DNA of 64,000 bases from an uncultured Burkholderiales bacterium. Its GTDB lineage: Bacteria; Pseudomonadota; Gammaproteobacteria; Burkholderiales; Burkholderiaceae_C. Every line of letters begins with the position of its first letter. Position 1 is the stretch's first letter. The position numbers and the translations under genes were made by a program. A model generated the notes under the pieces. It ran no database searches and was not told the DNA's origin. It saw only the letters and a program-made list of their open reading frames with translations. Shown piece by piece: positions 8,817 through 18,132 of this stretch. The stretch is from contig CAIWAO010000128.1 of NCBI GenBank assembly GCA_903910745.1, forward strand, positions 1 through 64,000, in the 5' to 3' direction.

Positions 8817-9896
8817 TTGAGACAGTTTGTCCAATTGGTTTTAGATCTATTTGATCCACCAGTGGTTAATTCTGTGGGTGGCTCTGTATTATCTACAAAT
8901 AAAGATACAGCTAGCATACCCAACCTAGATCCCACATCAAAAAAAATAGCGAATGGATTTTTTTTAGCTGATACCATATTGGAAACAAATGAGAGAGGTC
9001 ATTTCTTTAATAATGAAAAATTAAATCTCAGTGTTGAAAATACATCCTTACAAAGCAAAGCGAAGGTCACTCCATCAGATCTGCCTGTAAAACAAGTCCA
9101 ATCACAAGTTAATCTATTTAGGCACCCCGATGCCAAAAGAGTAATCGTGTTGCGAAACACTGAAATAGCTTACGCTTTTAGGCGTGCAAAGCGCAAAACG
9201 ATTGGCATGAGCGTTGGTTACGATGGGCTAACAGTGAGTGCTCCACGGTGGGTTGGGTGGGGAGAGATTGAGTCCGCTCTTCAAGGAAGAGCTGATTGGA
9301 TTGTGCGAAAGATTGTAGAAATGCAAGAGAAACAAAAGTTTCTCTCAAAACGTAAGCTTGTTTGGGCAAATGGTGAGACCTTACCCATACTTGGTGTTGA
9401 GGTTGAAATTGTTTTGGATCCAGCTCACTCATTTAATGAGTCAGGTGGCGTATTAAAGAGTTCAACAGGCAAAGTTCTCAACGGTTTAGGTGAAGTAGCT
9501 GAAGGTTGTAAACTTTATTTGGGTCTTGCTTTAAGTGCTCACAGTATTCAAATACAAGACGCTGTTCAGGCTTGGCTCATGAGACAGGCTAAATTACTTT
9601 TTAAAGATCGCCTTGATCAATACGCCCCTCAGTTGAATGTTACTTGGACCAAGCTTTCTTTAAGCAGTGCGAGCACAAGGTGGGGTAGTGCGGGCTCAGA
9701 CGGTGCGATAAGACTTAATTGGCGATTGATACATTTTAAGATGGATGTCATTGACTATGTAGTCGTGCACGAACTGAGTCACTTAAGGGTTATGGATCAC
9801 AGTCCTAGATTTTGGGACACTGTAAAGGAAGTGGTGCCAGATTTTAAAGAGCGCAGAGCCGTTTTAAGTGACAAACCTGTGCCCATATGGACATAG
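8817..9896 (+). CDS. YgjP-like zinc metallopeptidase-fold protein (DUF45)
   Basis: The C-terminal half (about residues 115-355) is the YgjP/WLM-like domain, with the zinc-binding HELSH (318-322) followed by a third histidine in MDHSPRFW and the typical WGSAGSDGAIRLNWRL strand region. The first ~100 residues are low in conserved features and may be disordered. The function of the family is not settled; a peptidase role is inferred from the zincin motif. Start is TTG at 8817, seven bases after AAGGA that overlaps the plsC stop. No better start retains the N-terminus. The position after plsC is the usual one. Confidence 0.88.
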   Translation: MRQFVQLVLDLFDPPVVNSVGGSVLSTNKDTASIPNLDPTSKKIANGFFLADTILETNERGHFFNNEKLNLSVENTSLQSKAKVTPSDLPVKQVQSQVNLFRHPDAKRVIVLRNTEIAYAFRRAKRKTIGMSVGYDGLTVSAPRWVGWGEIESALQGRADWIVRKIVEMQEKQKFLSKRKLVWANGETLPILGVEVEIVLDPAHSFNESGGVLKSSTGKVLNGLGEVAEGCKLYLGLALSAHSIQIQDAVQAWLMRQAKLLFKDRLDQYAPQLNVTWTKLSLSSASTRWGSAGSDGAIRLNWRLIHFKMDVIDYVVVHELSHLRVMDHSPRFWDTVKEVVPDFKERRAVLSDKPVPIWT

Positions 9897-9936
9897 AAGA
9901 CTACAGCAGTTTGCGCAACGCAAGCGAATAAAATAA

Positions 9937-11103
9937 TCAAATACCAAATCTAATAATTTGGTCTTCACTATGAAAGCGCTTTACTTCGCCTTTATGCCAC
10001 CACCAGTGAAGGTGAGCAAGTGCCTCGCCCATAGCAAATGTGATTTGATGAAGATCTAACTCACGTTTAAACATAATTTTGATCACATCATGAGCGCATT
10101 GTGGAGCGCTCCTACAGGCTTGCAATACTTCAGCCAATCGATCGGCGTGATGGACTCTTAATTCATTGACACGCCGCCCAATGCCCAAGAACGGAATTCC
10201 GTGGGAAGGGCATACAGTTGTTTGCGCTGGTAATTTCTCAAAATAAGTAAGGGATTCTAAAAAATCATGAACTGGATTTGATTCAGGTGCACTAGCCCAT
10301 ACACTCACGTTGGTTGAAATTTTAGGAAGCAACATATCTCCGCTGATCAGCAAATCAAGATCGGGGCTATAAAGAGCTATATGCTCGGGAGAGTGTCCGA
10401 AACCCTCAATACATTGCCATTGATGGCCTCCGATATCAATCAATTGATTATGTTTTAGTTGTATAAATTTCGCAGGTACTTTGGGTACCATTGAGGAGTA
10501 GGTGTTTGATCGGTTACCAATTATGCTCAACCACTCTTCGTTGCGCAGTCCATGTGAGGCCATAAACTCAGAAACCAGAGTGCCACCAAATCCAGTATCC
10601 CCGTTAAGTGCATGATGTGCAGCGTAAAACTCAGTTCCACTCATCCAAAGATTCAACTTAAAACGCTCGCAAATCCAGTGTGCATTGCCTAAATGGTCTG
10701 GATGCATATGAGTTGCGATAACTCGTAACAAGGGCTTGTTGTTCAAATGTTGAGCAAAGATTTGTTCCCACAAATCTCTTGTCATGTTTGAGTCAATACC
10801 GCAATCAATCAAGGTCCAACCTTGCAAATCCTCGATGCAGTCCTCTATTAGCCAAAGATTGATGTGATCTAGTGCAAATGGGAGTGGCATGCGGATCCAG
10901 TAAACTCCCTGCGCAATACACTGGGTATGCCCTGCAGATACTGGGTGAGTTCCAAATGGATACTCAATTGGGGGAGTTGCAGCACCGGAAATCGCAGAGG
11001 AGACGGGTGGAATAGATCTAGAAGTCAAAGGGATTAAGTAGGTTGTCGTGAGTAGTTGAATATTTTCCCTGATAATTGAGTGAAATAAAGAAATACTTCG
11101 CAA
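9937..11103 (-). CDS. Metallo-beta-lactamase-fold hydrolase
   Basis: A 388-residue protein with the metallo-beta-lactamase metal motif THMHPDH (His132, His134, Asp136, His137), a downstream GHSPEHIALY (third metal histidine), LISGDMLLP and CPSHGIPF. This pattern is of the glyoxalase II-like hydrolase branch, and the substrate cannot be told. The conserved part starts near residue 45 (EYPFG). The first ~40 residues, reached by a TTG start at 11103, are poor in conserved features, so the true start may be further in. It is divergent from the carbonic anhydrase gene with only 16 bp between starts. Confidence 0.85.
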   Translation of the reverse strand: MRSISLFHSIIRENIQLLTTTYLIPLTSRSIPPVSSAISGAATPPIEYPFGTHPVSAGHTQCIAQGVYWIRMPLPFALDHINLWLIEDCIEDLQGWTLIDCGIDSNMTRDLWEQIFAQHLNNKPLLRVIATHMHPDHLGNAHWICERFKLNLWMSGTEFYAAHHALNGDTGFGGTLVSEFMASHGLRNEEWLSIIGNRSNTYSSMVPKVPAKFIQLKHNQLIDIGGHQWQCIEGFGHSPEHIALYSPDLDLLISGDMLLPKISTNVSVWASAPESNPVHDFLESLTYFEKLPAQTTVCPSHGIPFLGIGRRVNELRVHHADRLAEVLQACRSAPQCAHDVIKIMFKRELDLHQITFAMGEALAHLHWWWHKGEVKRFHSEDQIIRFGI

Positions 11104-11119
11104 AAAATAGGATCAAGAA

Positions 11120-11773
11120 ATGAATACGCACCTAAATCATTTATTTGAAAACAATATTGCTTGGGCTGCTCGAATGGAGAAAACTCGGCCTGGATTTTTC
11201 TCTCAACTAGCCAAACAGCAATCGCCTAAATATTTGTGGATAGGGTGTTCTGATTCAAGGGTGCCAGCTAATGAGATTGTGGGTTTGGACCCCGGTGAGA
11301 TCTTTGTTCACAGAAACGTTGCCAACGTAGTCGTACATTCCGACTTAAATGCATTGTCGGTGATTCAATTCGCAGTTGAGCATCTAAGGGTTGAGCATAT
11401 CATGGTTGTTGGACACTACGGGTGTGGGGGCGTGATAGCCGCTGCTCGTGGACTCAGAATTGGGCTGGCGGATAATTGGCTCAGACACGTTCAAGATGTT
11501 CACCTACGCCACCGCAAAAGACTCAATCACCTTTCACAAATAGAGATGGAGAGAGTATTGTGCGAGATGAATGTAATAGAGCAGGTGGGCAACGTAGCTT
11601 TATCAAATGTTTTGCAAGATGCGTGGGCGAGAGATCAAAAAATAGTTGTCCATGGTTTGATATACGGCCTTGAGGACGGCCTTGTGAAAGATCTAAACGT
11701 GAGCATGACAGGACCGAGCGAGGTGGTGGACGTCTTTAGGAGAGCTTTTAAGAGATATCCCATTGGAGTGTAA
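11120..11773 (+). CDS. can: Beta-class carbonic anhydrase
   Basis: Interconverts CO2 and bicarbonate in the cytoplasm. All zinc and catalytic residues of the beta class are present in 217 residues: Cys43-x-Asp45-x-Arg47 in CSDSRVP, and His99 with Cys102 in GHYGCGG. HRNVANVV between them is also diagnostic. Length and the N-terminus (HLFENNIAWAARM) match the Can form of E. coli. An ATG at 11120 fits this N-terminus. It is divergent from the metallo-beta-lactamase-fold gene. Confidence 0.96.
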   Translation: MNTHLNHLFENNIAWAARMEKTRPGFFSQLAKQQSPKYLWIGCSDSRVPANEIVGLDPGEIFVHRNVANVVVHSDLNALSVIQFAVEHLRVEHIMVVGHYGCGGVIAAARGLRIGLADNWLRHVQDVHLRHRKRLNHLSQIEMERVLCEMNVIEQVGNVALSNVLQDAWARDQKIVVHGLIYGLEDGLVKDLNVSMTGPSEVVDVFRRAFKRYPIGV

Positions 11774-11925
11774 AAAGAGGTCTGAATCGTGGACTAATTT
11801 TTTTAGTGTGAAGTACAGGGTTAGAACAGAAGGCCTGATTAGAATATCCATTTACGCTCATAACTTAGAGTGGAGGCAACTCAAAGTTATAAATTTTTTT
11901 AATAGTCATATTTGGTGGGTTTCAA

Positions 11926-12591
11926 TTGTTTAAAGCTGTTTTGTTTGACTGCGATGGTGTATTGGTTGACAGTGAACCCATCACATTAGGCGTACTAACC
12001 AAATGTTTAAATGCCTCCGGTTGGGCTATCAGTCTTGATGAATGCATGACTCACTTTTTAGGGCGCGCAGTTAAAGATCAGTCGCACCTCTTTAAACAGA
12101 TGACGGGAAAGGAGCTCACCCATGATTGGCTAACAGCGTTTCGTTTTGATAGAGACCAAGCACTTAGTAGAGAACTAACAGCAATTAATGGAATACATGA
12201 GGCAGTCAGATTTATGCATGGTCATTTTCAATCAAAAATTGCTTGTGCCTCAGGAGCTGACCGTGTGAAGATAGAGCTCCAACTCTCAAAAGTGAATTTG
12301 ATAGAGTGGTTTGAGGGAAAAATATTCAGTGGTCATGAAATGCCAAAAACCAAACCTGCTCCAGACGTATACCTGGCCGCAGCAGCACATCTTCAAGTGG
12401 AGCCTAAAGATTGTTTGGTGATTGAGGATACTCCAACGGGAGTTACTGCTGGAGTGGCAGCTGGTGCAACTGTTTGGGCTTATTTGCCACAAGTCAATTC
12501 ACAAAAGATAAGTGAAATTGAATTGCTCAATGCAGGCGCAAAAAAAATATTTAAAAATATGCACGAGCTCCCTGGGTTTTTAATTTCTTAA
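11926..12591 (+). CDS. HAD-superfamily phosphatase (subfamily IA)
   Basis: A 221-residue HAD hydrolase with motif I FDCDGVLVDSEP (nucleophile Asp8, acid Asp10), a four-helix cap, motif II CASGA, the motif III lysine in KTKPAPDVYL and motif IV VIEDTPTGVTAG. This is the beta-phosphoglucomutase/phosphoglycolate-phosphatase-like branch; the substrate is not deducible. Start is TTG at 11926 with ggtggg a few bases upstream; the nucleophile lies eight codons in, so no later start works. It stands alone between can and the actP unit. Confidence 0.88.
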   Translation: MFKAVLFDCDGVLVDSEPITLGVLTKCLNASGWAISLDECMTHFLGRAVKDQSHLFKQMTGKELTHDWLTAFRFDRDQALSRELTAINGIHEAVRFMHGHFQSKIACASGADRVKIELQLSKVNLIEWFEGKIFSGHEMPKTKPAPDVYLAAAAHLQVEPKDCLVIEDTPTGVTAGVAAGATVWAYLPQVNSQKISEIELLNAGAKKIFKNMHELPGFLIS

Positions 12592-12759
12592 GATTTGCAC
12601 TTCGCCATTAAAGAGTGTGTACTAAGCTTGTTAGGGTTAGTGTGTAGTTGTCATGCTTGTCACATAGTTATTTACCCTTAAATTACTCATTTAAAGTTAA
12701 TCTGTCATCTGCGATAGCCCAAAAGATCTATAAAAAAGAGCATACTTAGGTAAAGAGAA

Positions 12760-12816
12760 TTGAAATGCGGGTGCGGTAATGTCGGTACTTCGGGCTAAGC
12801 CGACCAAGTATTTCAA
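12760..12816 (+). promoter_or_regulatory. Inverted-repeat element upstream of the DUF485-actP operon
   Basis: Outer arms ttgaaat (12760-12766) and atttcaa (12810-12816) are perfect complements, and inner arms gtcgg (12781-12785) and ccgac (12800-12804) form a second helix. It lies about 60 bp before the DUF485 start, where a leader RNA hairpin or operator could act. I could not assign a family. The rest of 12592-12875 shows A+T-rich promoter-like sequence without a convincing -35/-10 pair. Confidence 0.4.
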
Positions 12817-12875
12817 AGATTGTAAATATTCTTAATTAATTTTTGAATGGTTTTTTGCAAAAAGGGGGCCTAATC

Positions 12876-13184
12876 ATGAGTGATCCAATTGTCGACAAAA
12901 TTCAACATCATCCCAAATATCATGAGCTTCAATCGAAGCGAAACAATTTTGGTTGGCTACTTTGTATCCTAATGTTTATTGTTTACTATGGATACATCGG
13001 ACTTATTGCTTTTAACAAACCTTTCTTAGGGCAACCAATTGGGGAGGGGGTTACAAGTCTGGGTATTCCAATCGGGATGGGGGTCATCTTATTCACAATT
13101 TTGATTACCGGGATATACGTTAACCGAGCAAACAGTGAATATGACACATTAACCGCGGAAATTTTAGAGGATGTTTCAAAATGA
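12876..13184 (+). CDS. DUF485 small membrane protein (acetate permease partner)
   Basis: A 102-residue protein with two hydrophobic helices ([20 protein letters not shown] and [20 protein letters not shown]) and the family motif of a polar N-terminus followed by FGW. DUF485 proteins are nearly always encoded just before ActP-type sodium/acetate symporters and may help their assembly; the role is inferred. The start at 12876 is chosen because a strong aaaaggggg site precedes it by six bases; an in-frame ATG at 12843 lacks one. Its stop overlaps the actP start (ATGA), showing translational coupling. Confidence 0.9.
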   Translation: MSDPIVDKIQHHPKYHELQSKRNNFGWLLCILMFIVYYGYIGLIAFNKPFLGQPIGEGVTSLGIPIGMGVILFTILITGIYVNRANSEYDTLTAEILEDVSK

Positions 13185-14902
13185 AAATTAAAACACAACT
13201 CATTATTCTTTTTTCTATATTGAGCGGATTCGCATTCGCCGCCGGTGGAGATGTTGGCGATACAGCCAAGCAGTCGACCAATTGGACCGCTATCATTTTG
13301 TTTGTAGCGTTTGTTGCGGCTACGCTTGGAATTACCAAATGGGCCGCCTCCCGCACTCGCTCTGCTGCAGAGTTTTATACGGCAGGTGGCAGCATAACTG
13401 GATTTCAAAACGGATTGGCTATTGCCGGCGACTATATGTCAGCTGCCTCTTTTTTGGGGATCACTGCAGCGGTGATGGCAAATGGTTATGACGGTCTTAT
13501 TTACTCAATCGGTTTTTTGGTGGGTTGGCCTGTCATTACTTTTTTAATGGCTGAGAGGCTGCGCAATTTGGGCAAATTTACATTTGCTGATGTTGCTGGT
13601 TACCGCTTTCAACCAGGCCCCATCAGGGCGTTTGCTGCAACTGGCACACTCATCGTTGTGGCCTTTTACTTGATTGCTCAGATGGTAGGTGCGGGTCAAT
13701 TGATCAAACTCCTATTTGGTTTGGATTACTGGGTAGCTGTTGTGCTCGTAGGTGCATTGATGATGGTTTATGTGATCTTCGGTGGTATGACTGCAACCAC
13801 TTGGGTTCAAATTATCAAAGCATGTATGCTTTTATCTGGTGTTACCTTTATGGCATTTATGGTTTTAGCGCAGTTCAACTTTAGTCCAGAGGCACTCTTT
13901 GCCAAGGGGGTTGAGGTGAAGGCGGCTATAGCAATGGCAGGCGGTGCAACAGCAGAGGAGGCAGCCAAGAAAGGACTTTCGATCATGTCGCCTGGTGGTT
14001 TTATTAAAGACCCAATTTCTGCGATTTCCTTTGGAATGGCTCTGATGTTTGGTACTGCAGGATTGCCCCATATTTTGATGAGATTTTTTACGGTTCCTGA
14101 TGCAAAACAAGCCCGTAAATCTGTTTTTTGGGCAACCACTTGGATTGGTTACTTTTATATTCTTATTTTCATTATTGGATTCGGCGCAATCACGCTGGTT
14201 TTAACCGATCCTGAAATGGCCGATGTTGTTAAAGGGGTAATTAAAGGCGGCGCGGGTACAGCCAACATGGCGGCCGTTTTAGTTGCTAAATCCGTAGGCG
14301 GCGATGTCTTCTTTGGATTTATCTCTGCCGTTGCATTTGCAACGATCTTGGCTGTGGTGGCTGGACTCACTTTGTCCGGCGCCTCTGCCGTTTCACATGA
14401 TCTGTATGCAACCTTGATTAAGGGCGGTAAGGCAAATAGTGCAGATGAGCTGAGAGTTTCTAGAATCACAACTTTATGTCTAGGATTGGTTGCGGTTTTA
14501 TTGGGAATTGTGTTTGAAAAGCAAAATATTGCCTTCATGGTGTCACTTGCTTTTGCGGTTGCAGCGTCTGCTAACTTCCCCGTCCTCTTTATGTCCGTGC
14601 TCTGGAAGGACTGCACGACGAAGGGTGCAGTAACGGGCGGCTTCCTGGGTTTGATATCCTCAGTTGGTTTGACAGTGGTTTCTCCTTCTGTGTGGGAGGT
14701 AACTCTTGGTAATCCAAAGGGCTCAGCGCTATTTCCTTTCGCCTCACCTGCCTTGTTCTCTATGACCATCGCATTTGTGACTATTTGGATCGTATCTATT
14801 TTGGATAAAAGCCCTACAGCGCAAAAAGAGCGCGAGGCCTATCCTGCGCAAAGAGTTCGTTCCGAGACTGGATTTGGTGCGTCGGTGTCCTCAGGGCATT
14901 GA
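13181..14902 (+). CDS. actP: Cation/acetate symporter (SSS family)
   Basis: A 573-residue sodium:solute symporter. An N-terminal signal-like hydrophobic segment ends in FAFAAGG, as in ActP of E. coli. It is followed by about 13 membrane helices. Diagnostic stretches include [33 protein letters not shown] near the start and [15 protein letters not shown] in the middle, both typical of ActP rather than proline symporters. Transports acetate and similar short carboxylates; exact specificity is not determined. It overlaps the DUF485 gene by 4 bp and is followed by an intrinsic terminator. Confidence 0.93.
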   Translation: MKIKTQLIILFSILSGFAFAAGGDVGDTAKQSTNWTAIILFVAFVAATLGITKWAASRTRSAAEFYTAGGSITGFQNGLAIAGDYMSAASFLGITAAVMANGYDGLIYSIGFLVGWPVITFLMAERLRNLGKFTFADVAGYRFQPGPIRAFAATGTLIVVAFYLIAQMVGAGQLIKLLFGLDYWVAVVLVGALMMVYVIFGGMTATTWVQIIKACMLLSGVTFMAFMVLAQFNFSPEALFAKGVEVKAAIAMAGGATAEEAAKKGLSIMSPGGFIKDPISAISFGMALMFGTAGLPHILMRFFTVPDAKQARKSVFWATTWIGYFYILIFIIGFGAITLVLTDPEMADVVKGVIKGGAGTANMAAVLVAKSVGGDVFFGFISAVAFATILAVVAGLTLSGASAVSHDLYATLIKGGKANSADELRVSRITTLCLGLVAVLLGIVFEKQNIAFMVSLAFAVAASANFPVLFMSVLWKDCTTKGAVTGGFLGLISSVGLTVVSPSVWEVTLGNPKGSALFPFASPALFSMTIAFVTIWIVSILDKSPTAQKEREAYPAQRVRSETGFGASVSSGH

Positions 14903-14951
14903 GGGAGAGTTGCTAGCTAGTTAAAAGCTAAAAAACTATACAAACCAAATT

Positions 14952-14979
14952 AAAGGCCGACTCATCAGTCGGCCTTTTT
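14952..14979 (+). terminator. actP terminator (bidirectional)
   Basis: Perfect stem aaaggccgac / gtcggccttt around a tcatca loop followed by T residues, with A residues on the other flank. It can stop actP transcription and also the minus-strand exonuclease unit, whose stop lies 45 bp away. Confidence 0.92.
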
Positions 14980-15024
14980 CATAACTCAAAGAAAAACTGG
15001 CCAATAAAAAGTTACTTCCTTGGG

Positions 15025-15678
15025 CTAACTTTGCTTGATCGCTTGAAGTTTTACAAAGGCTAGTGCAGCCATTTCTGCATCATTAAATGCATCATGCCCT
15101 TGTCTAAGCGGCAGTTCAAGATCGGTCATCAAACTTATAAACCTTAGATCAATATCTGCATTGGCATATTGTTGATAGGGTGGGAGTTGGCTAAATTTAT
15201 AGTCATAGTAGATATTGCAGACGTCCAGTGCAGTGTTCGGCATTCGAATGCCGAGTAAAGGATAGACAAGTTTGTTTAGCATTGCAATATCAAACTCTGT
15301 GTAATAACCAACCAGTGGGCGAGGGCCGATAAATTTTAAAAATTGTTGAATCGCAGTGCTTGCGTCCAAGCCTTCCTCAAGATCGCATTCTCGAAGGCGA
15401 TGCACTTTTACGCTTTCTTTAGAAGGTCCTTGTGAAGGCTTGACCAATAGCTCCAGTCTACGGCTAGTGAGTAATTGCATATTTTTGATGGGTATCGCTG
15501 CAATTGAGATAATTTCATCTCGTCTTACATCAAGACCCGTTGTCTCACAATCGATGGCAACAAACTCATTTGGGGGGGGCGCATCAAACAAAAAGCTATA
15601 GGATGCATCTTTTAAAGAGCGCTTTTGCAGCTTATGGGTGAGTCGTTTGATCCAGTTACTTCGGAGTGGTTTTTGCAT
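15025..15678 (-). CDS. DnaQ-like 3'-5' exonuclease domain protein
   Basis: A 217-residue DEDDh exonuclease resembling the epsilon subunit of DNA polymerase III. Exo I is DCETTGL (Asp43, Glu45), exo II is YYTEFDIAML (Asp130), and exo III is HDAFNDAEMAAL (His195, Asp200). The four acidic residues and the general-base histidine are all present. It is not the replicative DnaQ, because its closest context is the CBS/DUF294 gene 9 bp upstream, a pair commonly found beside actP-type symporters. The biological substrate is unknown. Confidence 0.88.
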   Translation of the reverse strand: MQKPLRSNWIKRLTHKLQKRSLKDASYSFLFDAPPPNEFVAIDCETTGLDVRRDEIISIAAIPIKNMQLLTSRRLELLVKPSQGPSKESVKVHRLRECDLEEGLDASTAIQQFLKFIGPRPLVGYYTEFDIAMLNKLVYPLLGIRMPNTALDVCNIYYDYKFSQLPPYQQYANADIDLRFISLMTDLELPLRQGHDAFNDAEMAALAFVKLQAIKQS

Positions 15679-15687
15679 TTGTATGGA

Positions 15688-17532
15688 TCACATGGAATCT
15701 AATTTGAATTGTTGAGACAACAAAACCTTAAATCTGCGCACAACATTGATCGTATCCTTTAGCAAATCACGCTCAAGAGTAGATAAAACGTCTAAATCTA
15801 CACGCCCCGATATGGGCTGCCCAGACTCGGACTCTCTTAACCCTGACTTATACCTTAACTCTATCAATAGGTGCAGACTCTGAGTTAAATCTAGTCCCAT
15901 TGAGGGGTTTAGGTATCCAGAGTTTACCAACTCTTCAATTCTTTGAACGGTGCTTGTTTGGTAAATGCCGTGAGATAGAGCGAGACTTCTAACTCCGTGG
16001 ACCAGAGGAAATATGGCCTCACGCTTAATGCTAAAGTCATCTTGCTTACCGCCCAGTGTTAGGATTTTGTTCCACCACCCGCTATCGTCTTTGAATGAAT
16101 TGGCAGCAGACGCAAACCGTGAAAGCATCACGTCATTGTCGGTTGTGAACTGCATCAGGCTTTGCCTGACCTGCATTAATAGGGCCGCATCGCCGCAAAT
16201 TGCGTCAGAGTCCATAAAAATAGCCAAGTTCATGAGCCTGTCGGGAGTCGGCATAATGAACCACTCTCTAACCCGGTGCTTAAACTCGCCAACGCTTTGT
16301 CGCCACTCTGGGTTTGAGAGCATGATATGTCCAGGACACGGAGGGTATCCGAACTCGATCAAGGCATTTGAAAATTGATCCGAGATTTCTTGTAAATTAC
16401 TCGGTGGTGTGTACCCGTCTTTTAATAAAAGACCATTGTCTTGATCAGTTTTTAAGAGTTGCTCGCCCCGTCCTTCGCTACCCATGACGAACAAACAACT
16501 ATTGTCGATCAACTCTGGCGGTGCAATCAAAGTCCAAGCCTTCTCCATTAAACGCGCATTTAATTCTTGGACTAGACCACAAATCAAATTTATTTTTGAG
16601 CCGCTCTTGTAAAGAGTGTTCATCATGAAGGTGATTTTATCTGCCGCTTTTTTTAAGCTATTTAAATCTTGAGCTTCTTCGATAAGTGTGCTGATGAGGT
16701 AAGAATGATTTGATAGAAAACTAAATAAATCGAGTGACTCTAGAACGCCGTATATCTCCCCCTCATCTTGTACAACCAGTCGATGAATTCTGTGTCTTAG
16801 CATGAGTGCGAGAGCGTCTCCAACCGACTTGGAGGGCTCGATAGAGATTAGTTTGAAATTTGCAAACTCTATGACTTTAAGCTCACCCAGATGATCCGGA
16901 TTACTCAATATGGCTCTTTGTAGATCATTAGATGAAAAAATTCCGACCTGAGGCCCCTCCTCAGGTGAGTGACGGCTAAAAGTGCTGGGCTTAACTAACA
17001 CACAAGAAACCCTGTGCTTGTTGAAAATCTTAACTACATCAATTACGGTCGCCTCCTCGTTCACAAAATGTGCAGGTCTCAGAAATGCCTGATCAACCCG
17101 AGTGAGAGTTAAAGACTGAAGTTGATGGTGATCAGCTCGGTTGGAGAGTACATTTAGTTTTTGGCTTAAATCCGAGAAGAGCAGTGCTCCAAACCCCACA
17201 TTTGAAGCGATTAGATCGCGTACTGTTTGCCGGTCTAGTTGGTAAGCAATGACTTCTTGAGCCGCTAAAAATTGACTGCTAGACTTGCCTGCTACCAAGC
17301 CCCTACCGTCAAAGCAATCCTCAACGTCATAGGTTGCAATGATCTCGTTGTCTTCGATTTGAACCACTCGACCTTTGATGATGACGAAGAGATAGCTTGG
17401 AGCCTCATTGATATCTAAGATCACGGTGTCTTTGGGAAAATACACAACATCTACATGAGCTCTAACCCGTGCTTGTTCTTCCTTGGTTAAGCAATCAAAG
17501 GGAGAGGACTGAAAATTAAATGCATTAGGCAT
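15688..17532 (-). CDS. Cyclic-nucleotide-binding/CBS/DUF294 nucleotidyltransferase-like protein
   Basis: A 614-residue signalling protein: a cNMP-binding-like domain (about 15-125), a CBS pair (about 150-275), a DUF294 nucleotidyltransferase domain with GSEGRGE (from 351) and the metal acids Asp363 and Asp365 in KTDQDN, and a C-terminal DUF294_C helical domain. The layout resembles PII-uridylyltransferase-like regulators, and a regulatory nucleotidyl transfer is the inference. It is the first gene of a two-gene unit with the exonuclease (9-bp gap). The neighbouring actP suggests a link to acetate metabolism. Confidence 0.88.
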   Translation of the reverse strand: MPNAFNFQSSPFDCLTKEEQARVRAHVDVVYFPKDTVILDINEAPSYLFVIIKGRVVQIEDNEIIATYDVEDCFDGRGLVAGKSSSQFLAAQEVIAYQLDRQTVRDLIASNVGFGALLFSDLSQKLNVLSNRADHHQLQSLTLTRVDQAFLRPAHFVNEEATVIDVVKIFNKHRVSCVLVKPSTFSRHSPEEGPQVGIFSSNDLQRAILSNPDHLGELKVIEFANFKLISIEPSKSVGDALALMLRHRIHRLVVQDEGEIYGVLESLDLFSFLSNHSYLISTLIEEAQDLNSLKKAADKITFMMNTLYKSGSKINLICGLVQELNARLMEKAWTLIAPPELIDNSCLFVMGSEGRGEQLLKTDQDNGLLLKDGYTPPSNLQEISDQFSNALIEFGYPPCPGHIMLSNPEWRQSVGEFKHRVREWFIMPTPDRLMNLAIFMDSDAICGDAALLMQVRQSLMQFTTDNDVMLSRFASAANSFKDDSGWWNKILTLGGKQDDFSIKREAIFPLVHGVRSLALSHGIYQTSTVQRIEELVNSGYLNPSMGLDLTQSLHLLIELRYKSGLRESESGQPISGRVDLDVLSTLERDLLKDTINVVRRFKVLLSQQFKLDSM

Positions 17533-17562
17533 CTTGTGTGCTCACCTTAATGTAGATTAGGG

Positions 17563-18027
17563 CTATAGGGGCCTTTTTAGGGCCCTTGCTTGATCAAGTC
17601 TTTCTACCAGTTTAGTCCAAATTCGCAGTTGCTCAGTTGAGTCAAAGGAGGACCAGCCTGCAATCTCCTCAATGTGTCTTTGACAACCCATACAAATGCT
17701 ATGTTCATTCACCAGGCATACAGATACGCAGGGAGAGGGCAGCGGTGTTGTTAAGTCCATTTTTAATATCAAATCCCAGCGCCTTCTTATCATGGCTTCA
17801 TGGGTACGGGTTAGACTGCTATTTAATGTGATATTTGGATTATTATTTAATTTGTCACCCGCATTTGTATTTGATTCGGCCGTGGCTTTATCAAAATCCT
17901 CAGATCGTTGATTTTGTTGAATTTGTTGAATTTTTTTTATTGGCGGGTGATTCATGGGGGGGCGTTTAACTCGGAATGAGCGTTCAGTATTTTTTGGTGC
18001 TTTTTTAGTATGACTTAAGTATCGCAT
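17563..18027 (-). CDS. DUF1289 domain protein
   Basis: The C-terminal ~65 residues are a DUF1289 domain: PSPCVSVCLVNEHSICMGCQ with the conserved cysteines, then HIEEIAGWSSFDSTEQLRIW. The family is thought to bind a metal or Fe-S centre and has no firm function. The full frame gives 154 residues, but the first ~85 are Asn/Gln/Lys-rich and unlike the family. An ATG at 17760 gives a 66-residue protein of the usual size. Neither start has a good ribosome-binding site, so the N-terminus is uncertain. It is divergent from uvrA. Confidence 0.75.
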   Translation of the reverse strand: MRYLSHTKKAPKNTERSFRVKRPPMNHPPIKKIQQIQQNQRSEDFDKATAESNTNAGDKLNNNPNITLNSSLTRTHEAMIRRRWDLILKMDLTTPLPSPCVSVCLVNEHSICMGCQRHIEEIAGWSSFDSTEQLRIWTKLVERLDQARALKRPL

Positions 18028-18079
18028 GTGTCGCTAGATTAAGGTACAGGGTCAAAACCCTTTTGACCCTATAAACGAA

Positions 18080-18109
18080 TTGACTTCTAACATGCATAGA
18101 ATGTATGTT
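18080..18109 (+). promoter_or_regulatory. uvrA promoter with an operator-like inverted repeat
   Basis: TTGACT (18080-18085) and TATGTT (18104-18109) are spaced by 18 bp and sit 24 bp before the uvrA ATG. An inverted repeat, aacatgca-N5-tgtatgtt (18089-18109, 7 of 8 positions complementary), fills the spacer and the -10. It does not match the usual LexA box (ctgt-N8-acag). It may be an operator for an unknown regulator or a coincidence of A+T-rich sequence. Confidence 0.5.
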
Positions 18110-18132
18110 TTCTACAAAAAAGTACAGCTAGC

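Noticed and set aside
14155-14769. 204-codon minus-strand frame in actP
   Set aside because: It mirrors the hydrophobic actP codons and gives an Ala/Thr/Pro-rich peptide without a start context.
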